From: Tepidibacter formicigenes DSM 15518
GTDB taxonomy: Bacteria; Bacillota; Clostridia; Peptostreptococcales; Peptostreptococcaceae
DNA length: 64,000 nucleotides
Reading direction: 5' to 3'
Assembly: GCF_900142235.1 (NCBI RefSeq)
Contig: NZ_FRAE01000008.1
Coordinates: 17,835-81,834, forward strand
Positions 61,099-64,000 of the stretch are shown piece after piece. Made by a program: the position numbers and the translations under genes. How positions within the stretch are numbered: position 1 is the first letter of the stretch; every line of letters begins with the position of its first letter. The notes beneath the pieces were generated by a model that was given only the letters and a program-made list of their open reading frames with translations, made no database searches and was not told where the DNA came from.

Positions 61099-62832
61099 AT
61101 GAATAAGAAAAAAATTATTAGTAGAATTACTGTTTTTTTGATAATTTTAAGTATGCTTGTATTATCAAATACAAGTAACTTTTATTCTTATGCACAAGAA
61201 AATAATTTTACATCTAATGTAATGGCTCCACTTCATGTTGATGATTGGAATCAATTTGAATATGAATTAGCCATGGCAAAAGATATGGGAGTAGATGCAG
61301 TAAGTGTTGATGTTTGGTGGGGAGATGTAGAAGAATACGATAATCAATTTGATTGGAATTATTATGATTGTGTATTTAAAAAAATAAAGGAAGCAGGGCT
61401 TAAGATTGTTCCAATTATGTCTTTTCATCAATGTGGAGGAAATGTAGGAGATAGTTATAATTCATATCTTCCAAGTTGGGTATGGGATAAATACAATGGA
61501 AAAATATATATGAAAAGAACACTTAAGTATGATGATTTAAAATATAAAAGTGAATTAGGAAATACAAGCGCTGAATATTTATCATTGTGGGTAGATGATT
61601 TAGTAAGTAATGAATATATAGATTTTATGAATGCTTTTGAAGAATATTTTAAGGGATACAAAGATGATTTTGCAGAGATTAATATAAGTTGTGGACCAGC
61701 AGGAGAACTTCGTTACCCTTCTTATAATGCTCACGATAATAATAATTTTTATAGTGGATTTCCTAATAAAGGATATTTGCAATGTTATTCTGATTTGGCA
61801 CAAGAAGATTTTAGAAAATGTATGTTAGAAAAGTATAAAAATTTACAAGGAGTAAATAAAGCTTGGGGATTGAATTTAAATAATATAATGGAAATAACAC
61901 CACCTATGGATGGAGGTAATTTTTTCTATGGAGAAGGAAAAGCATATTTAAATTCATCATATGGAAAAGATTTTATTGAATGGTATAACAAGAGATTGGT
62001 TAATCATGGGAGAAATATGATTACTTATGCTTTAAAATCATTTGACGATGAATTATCAGATGTTCAATTGGGAATTAAAATTCCAGGTATTCATTGGCAG
62101 ATAAATAATGGAAATTATCCTAGAACAGCAGAAATTAATGCAGGAATTATTAATACTAATTTTAGCGAACAAAATGGATATGGATATAATCCAATTATGC
62201 AGATGATAAAAGATTTTAATGGAAAAGTAATACTTCATTTTACATGTTTAGAAATGAATGATGGAAATGGAGGAGAATATACATCAGCAGCTAAAACATT
62301 AGTTGGATGGGTAGGTGATACTGCAAATGATAATGGGGTAGAAATTAAAGGAGAAAATGCTTTAAATGTAGGAAATGATGATAAACAATTTTGGGATAAT
62401 ATAAAAGATGGGGTAGATAATCATCATTATAATGGAATTACAATTTTAAGAATGAATGATGTTGTATATGGAGATTCAAATAAATATTATCATGAATTAA
62501 TAAACAGTAAAAAAGTAAAGTCAAATAATGAAGGAAGCATTACGTTTAGAGTTAACAATGCAAATACAAATTTTGGAGAAGAAATATATGTAGTTGGAAA
62601 TCAGCCACAACTTGGGAATTGGGATCCAAATAAAGCAGTAAAATTATATACGTACAATTATCCTTCGTGGACTGTAACTGTAGAAGGATTTGAAAAGGGA
62701 AGTGAAGTAGAATTTAAGTTTATCAAAAAATCAGAAAATGGAGTGACTTGGGAAAATATTGAAAATAATAGAAAATACAATGTAAATAGTGGAGTGGGAG
62801 AATATATAGTAGATTGGAACGATAAAAGATAA
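61099..62832 (+). CDS. Secreted beta-amylase (GH14) with C-terminal starch-binding domain
   Basis: 577 aa. Signal peptide of about 32 residues (MNKKKIISR basic start, hydrophobic core, cleavage after YSYA). The GH14 barrel spans about residues 40-455: MSFHQCGGNVGD, catalytic acid E203 in GPAGELRYPSY and catalytic base E385 in FTCLEMND. Residues about 478-577 are a CBM20 starch-binding domain (VVGNQPQLGNWDPNKAVKLY). It releases maltose from starch ends outside the cell. AAAGGGGA before ATG. No other starch gene adjacent; control by cre upstream. Confidence 0.96.
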   Translation: MNKKKIISRITVFLIILSMLVLSNTSNFYSYAQENNFTSNVMAPLHVDDWNQFEYELAMAKDMGVDAVSVDVWWGDVEEYDNQFDWNYYDCVFKKIKEAGLKIVPIMSFHQCGGNVGDSYNSYLPSWVWDKYNGKIYMKRTLKYDDLKYKSELGNTSAEYLSLWVDDLVSNEYIDFMNAFEEYFKGYKDDFAEINISCGPAGELRYPSYNAHDNNNFYSGFPNKGYLQCYSDLAQEDFRKCMLEKYKNLQGVNKAWGLNLNNIMEITPPMDGGNFFYGEGKAYLNSSYGKDFIEWYNKRLVNHGRNMITYALKSFDDELSDVQLGIKIPGIHWQINNGNYPRTAEINAGIINTNFSEQNGYGYNPIMQMIKDFNGKVILHFTCLEMNDGNGGEYTSAAKTLVGWVGDTANDNGVEIKGENALNVGNDDKQFWDNIKDGVDNHHYNGITILRMNDVVYGDSNKYYHELINSKKVKSNNEGSITFRVNNANTNFGEEIYVVGNQPQLGNWDPNKAVKLYTYNYPSWTVTVEGFEKGSEVEFKFIKKSENGVTWENIENNRKYNVNSGVGEYIVDWNDKR

Positions 62833-62850
62833 AGTTTGTTTATAATTATA

Positions 62851-62880
62851 TTGACTATGAATATTTTAGCGTGATATACT
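62851..62880 (+). promoter_or_regulatory. Promoter upstream of the cooT-like gene
   Basis: TTGACT at 62851-62856, 18-nt spacer, TATACT at 62875-62880. It starts only 19 bp after the beta-amylase stop and precedes the hairpin at 62917-62961. Confidence 0.6.
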
Positions 62881-62916
62881 TAAATTGGAATTAAATATAA
62901 AAAATTGAAATTATGA

Positions 62917-62961
62917 AGATTTCTTTAATGCTTCTGAAGAAGCTTTAGAGGAATCTTTTTG
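62917..62961 (+). terminator. Hairpin with T run between beta-amylase and cooT-like genes
   Basis: An 18-bp imperfect stem (62917-62934 with 62939-62956, some G-T pairs) followed by TTTTT. Works as the beta-amylase terminator, but since a promoter lies before it, it could also attenuate the cooT-like gene. Confidence 0.75.
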
Positions 62962-63039
62962 CTTATTTACAAGTTACCTATTAATTTATTAAAATATAAT
63001 TAGAAAGAAGTATAAATTATATATATTGGAGGGATTATT

Positions 63040-63228
63040 GTGTGTGAATCAACAGCTTATTTGTTTAGAGAAGATGGGCTTGAAAAAATAATGGATAATG
63101 TTGTATATATGAAACCAGAAGATGGAAAAGTATACTTATCTGATCTTTTGGGAGAACAAAAAATAGTAGATGGAGAGGTTAAGGAAATTAGACTTATAGA
63201 TCATAAAATAATAATACAAGAAAAATAG
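63040..63228 (+). CDS. CooT-like nickel-binding protein
   Basis: 62 aa, starts MCESTAYL at GTG 63040 with GGAGGG upstream. The N-terminal Met-Cys and the beta-rich remainder (VYMKPEDGKVYLSDLLGEQKIVDGEVKEI) match the CooT family, small dimers that bind one nickel through Cys2 and support CODH maturation. Near the CODH/ACS operon, this fits a nickel supply role for CooS and AcsB. Recognition rests on the MCES start and length. Confidence 0.8.
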   Translation: MCESTAYLFREDGLEKIMDNVVYMKPEDGKVYLSDLLGEQKIVDGEVKEIRLIDHKIIIQEK

Positions 63229-63252
63229 ATTAAAATACTTGGGGGATAAAAT

Positions 63253-63666
63253 ATGATTATAGCAGTAATAGATGGAATGGGAGGAGGAATAGGCTCTCAA
63301 ATAGTATCGAATCTAAGAGACGAGCTTCCTTCTTATATAGAAATATATGCACTAGGAACTAATTCAACAGCTACTTCAGCTATGATGAAAAGTCATGCGA
63401 ATAAAGGAGCTACAGGAGAAAATGCGATATGTGTTTCTTGTAAAAAGGCAAATATTATAATAGGTCCTATATCTATAGTAATACCTAATTCTATGATGGG
63501 AGAAGTAACTAGCAGAATGAGTGAATCTATATGTGATGCAGAAGGAATGAAAATACTTCTTCCATTAATGCCTGAAAATTTTGAAGTAGTAGGACTTGAG
63601 AATAAGCCTTTAATGCTTTTAATAAAAGATGCAGTTAAGCTTATAAAAAAAGAGTTTAATATATAG
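63253..63666 (+). CDS. DUF3842 family protein
   Basis: 137 aa with a Rossmann-like start, MIIAVIDGMGGGIGSQIV, then ALGTNSTATSAMMKSHANKGATGENAI and CKKANIIIGPISIVIPNSMMGEVT. This small family is found mostly in anaerobes, often near nickel or CODH genes; function is not established. It follows the CooT-like gene by 24 bp with GGGGGA before ATG and is probably co-transcribed. It may be a nucleotide-dependent accessory protein for nickel enzymes. Confidence 0.75.
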   Translation: MIIAVIDGMGGGIGSQIVSNLRDELPSYIEIYALGTNSTATSAMMKSHANKGATGENAICVSCKKANIIIGPISIVIPNSMMGEVTSRMSESICDAEGMKILLPLMPENFEVVGLENKPLMLLIKDAVKLIKKEFNI

Positions 63667-63690
63667 GTAGTTGCAAAATAGAGTGAAAGG

Positions 63691-63699
63691 TTATCCACA
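63691..63699 (+). other. Consensus DnaA box
   Basis: TTATCCACA, exact match to the consensus, in the non-coding stretch after the DUF3842 gene. The stretch 63667-63819 otherwise holds only the short hairpin described next. Confidence 0.4.
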
Positions 63700-63771
63700 G
63701 AAAAATTGAGTTGAAATTACTAAATAGAAAGAGTTATTAACAGTAATATTCAAAAAAAGACGCAGTTAAAT

Positions 63772-63791
63772 AAAGGTTCAGTAAAACCTTT
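63772..63791 (-). terminator. Short hairpin at the transposase end
   Basis: AAAGGTT / AACCTTT (63772-63778 with 63785-63791), followed on the minus strand by ATTTAACT. A weak terminator or part of the IS end. Confidence 0.45.
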
Positions 63792-63819
63792 TTAAAAAGG
63801 ATATAGAGTTTAAAAAAAC

Positions 63820-64000
63820 TTAAGCAATTAAAGATTTAATAGCAAGAGGATTGTGGATATTGTTAGTCTTAAACATTAAAACAAACGCAACTAACTGAGA
63901 AATACAAGCCAGTAAAACATCAGCTTTTAAAGAAACAGTATTTCTAACTTTAGATGATTTGATTTGAATAAAGTTTTTTAGTTGAGAAATAGACCTTTCA
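63820..64000 (-). mobile_element. Transposase, C-terminal end (continues past the window)
   Basis: Read on the minus strand, 59 codons reach TAA at 63820-63822: ERSISQLKNFIQIKSSKVRN..., then SLKADVLLACISQLVAFVLMF. The ERxxSQLK segment with a helical LLACIxQL tail is the C-terminal end of DDE transposases of the IS1182/IS4-like groups. The rest of the gene lies right of the window, so intactness cannot be judged. Confidence 0.65.

Noticed and set aside
1..64000. tRNA and rRNA genes
   Set aside because: No cloverleaf-like block with GGTTCRANTCC or rRNA sequence was recognised by eye on either strand; a tRNA scan would settle it.

Overview
The window is AT-rich DNA from a low-GC Gram-positive anaerobe. 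Gene content and order point to the class Clostridia, most likely Peptostreptococcaceae: T-box leaders before pheST and argS, a TPP riboswitch before thiSFGHC, a thermolysin fragment, and a phosphate butyryltransferase followed by a one-piece Wood-Ljungdahl (WL) cluster laid out as I remember it from Clostridioides difficile. The beta-amylase and the M4 protease suggest a relative such as Paraclostridium or Terrisporobacter rather than C. difficile itself; this placement is inference. No rRNA, tRNA or CRISPR array was recognised.

Left part (1-11.7 kb): the 3' end of a thermolysin-family protease; a short FtsH-like protease without membrane segments; infC-rpmI-rplT behind an attenuator leader, with IF-3 starting at ATT; a minus-strand thiamine operon (thiS-thiF-thiG-thiH-thiC-tenI) under a TPP riboswitch; a divergent UppS-like gene; and a GntR-ABC transporter operon with a 27-bp perfect palindrome at its promoter.

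Middle part (11.9-38.7 kb): a TIGR00300-type ornithine cyclodeaminase, ktrB-ktrA, an rRNA/tRNA methyltransferase, T-box-pheS-pheT, zapA, a U32 family protein, HD and Nudix proteins, pepD, mutS2, a DUF523 protein, an FMN-dependent alpha-hydroxy-acid oxidase family protein, T-box-argS, several poorly known genes, a B12-binding radical SAM protein, a TPR protein and a GltD-like oxidoreductase. Two near-identical copies of a 125-bp intergenic repeat (one difference) and a diverged inverted third copy lie here; each carries a consensus DnaA box.

Right part (38.8-64 kb): a 36-aa ORF, a perfect CodY box, ptb, and then about 20 kb of co-directional genes: cooS, cooC, fhs, fchA, folD, metV, metF, lpd, a second CooC-type ATPase, acsD, acsC, acsE, acsB, gcvH, acsV, two radical SAM genes and a LipM-like octanoyltransferase. 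These cover formate activation, the folate methyl branch, CO2-to-CO reduction and acetyl-CoA synthesis. The tail (gcvH, two radical SAM proteins, LipM-like enzyme, with lpd upstream) looks like a self-contained lipoylation module in which the two radical SAM proteins would replace LipA (LipS1/LipS2 type). This is the most interesting system in the window. Downstream are a secreted beta-amylase with a cre site, a CooT-like nickel protein, a DUF3842 protein, and the C-terminal end of a transposase at the right edge.
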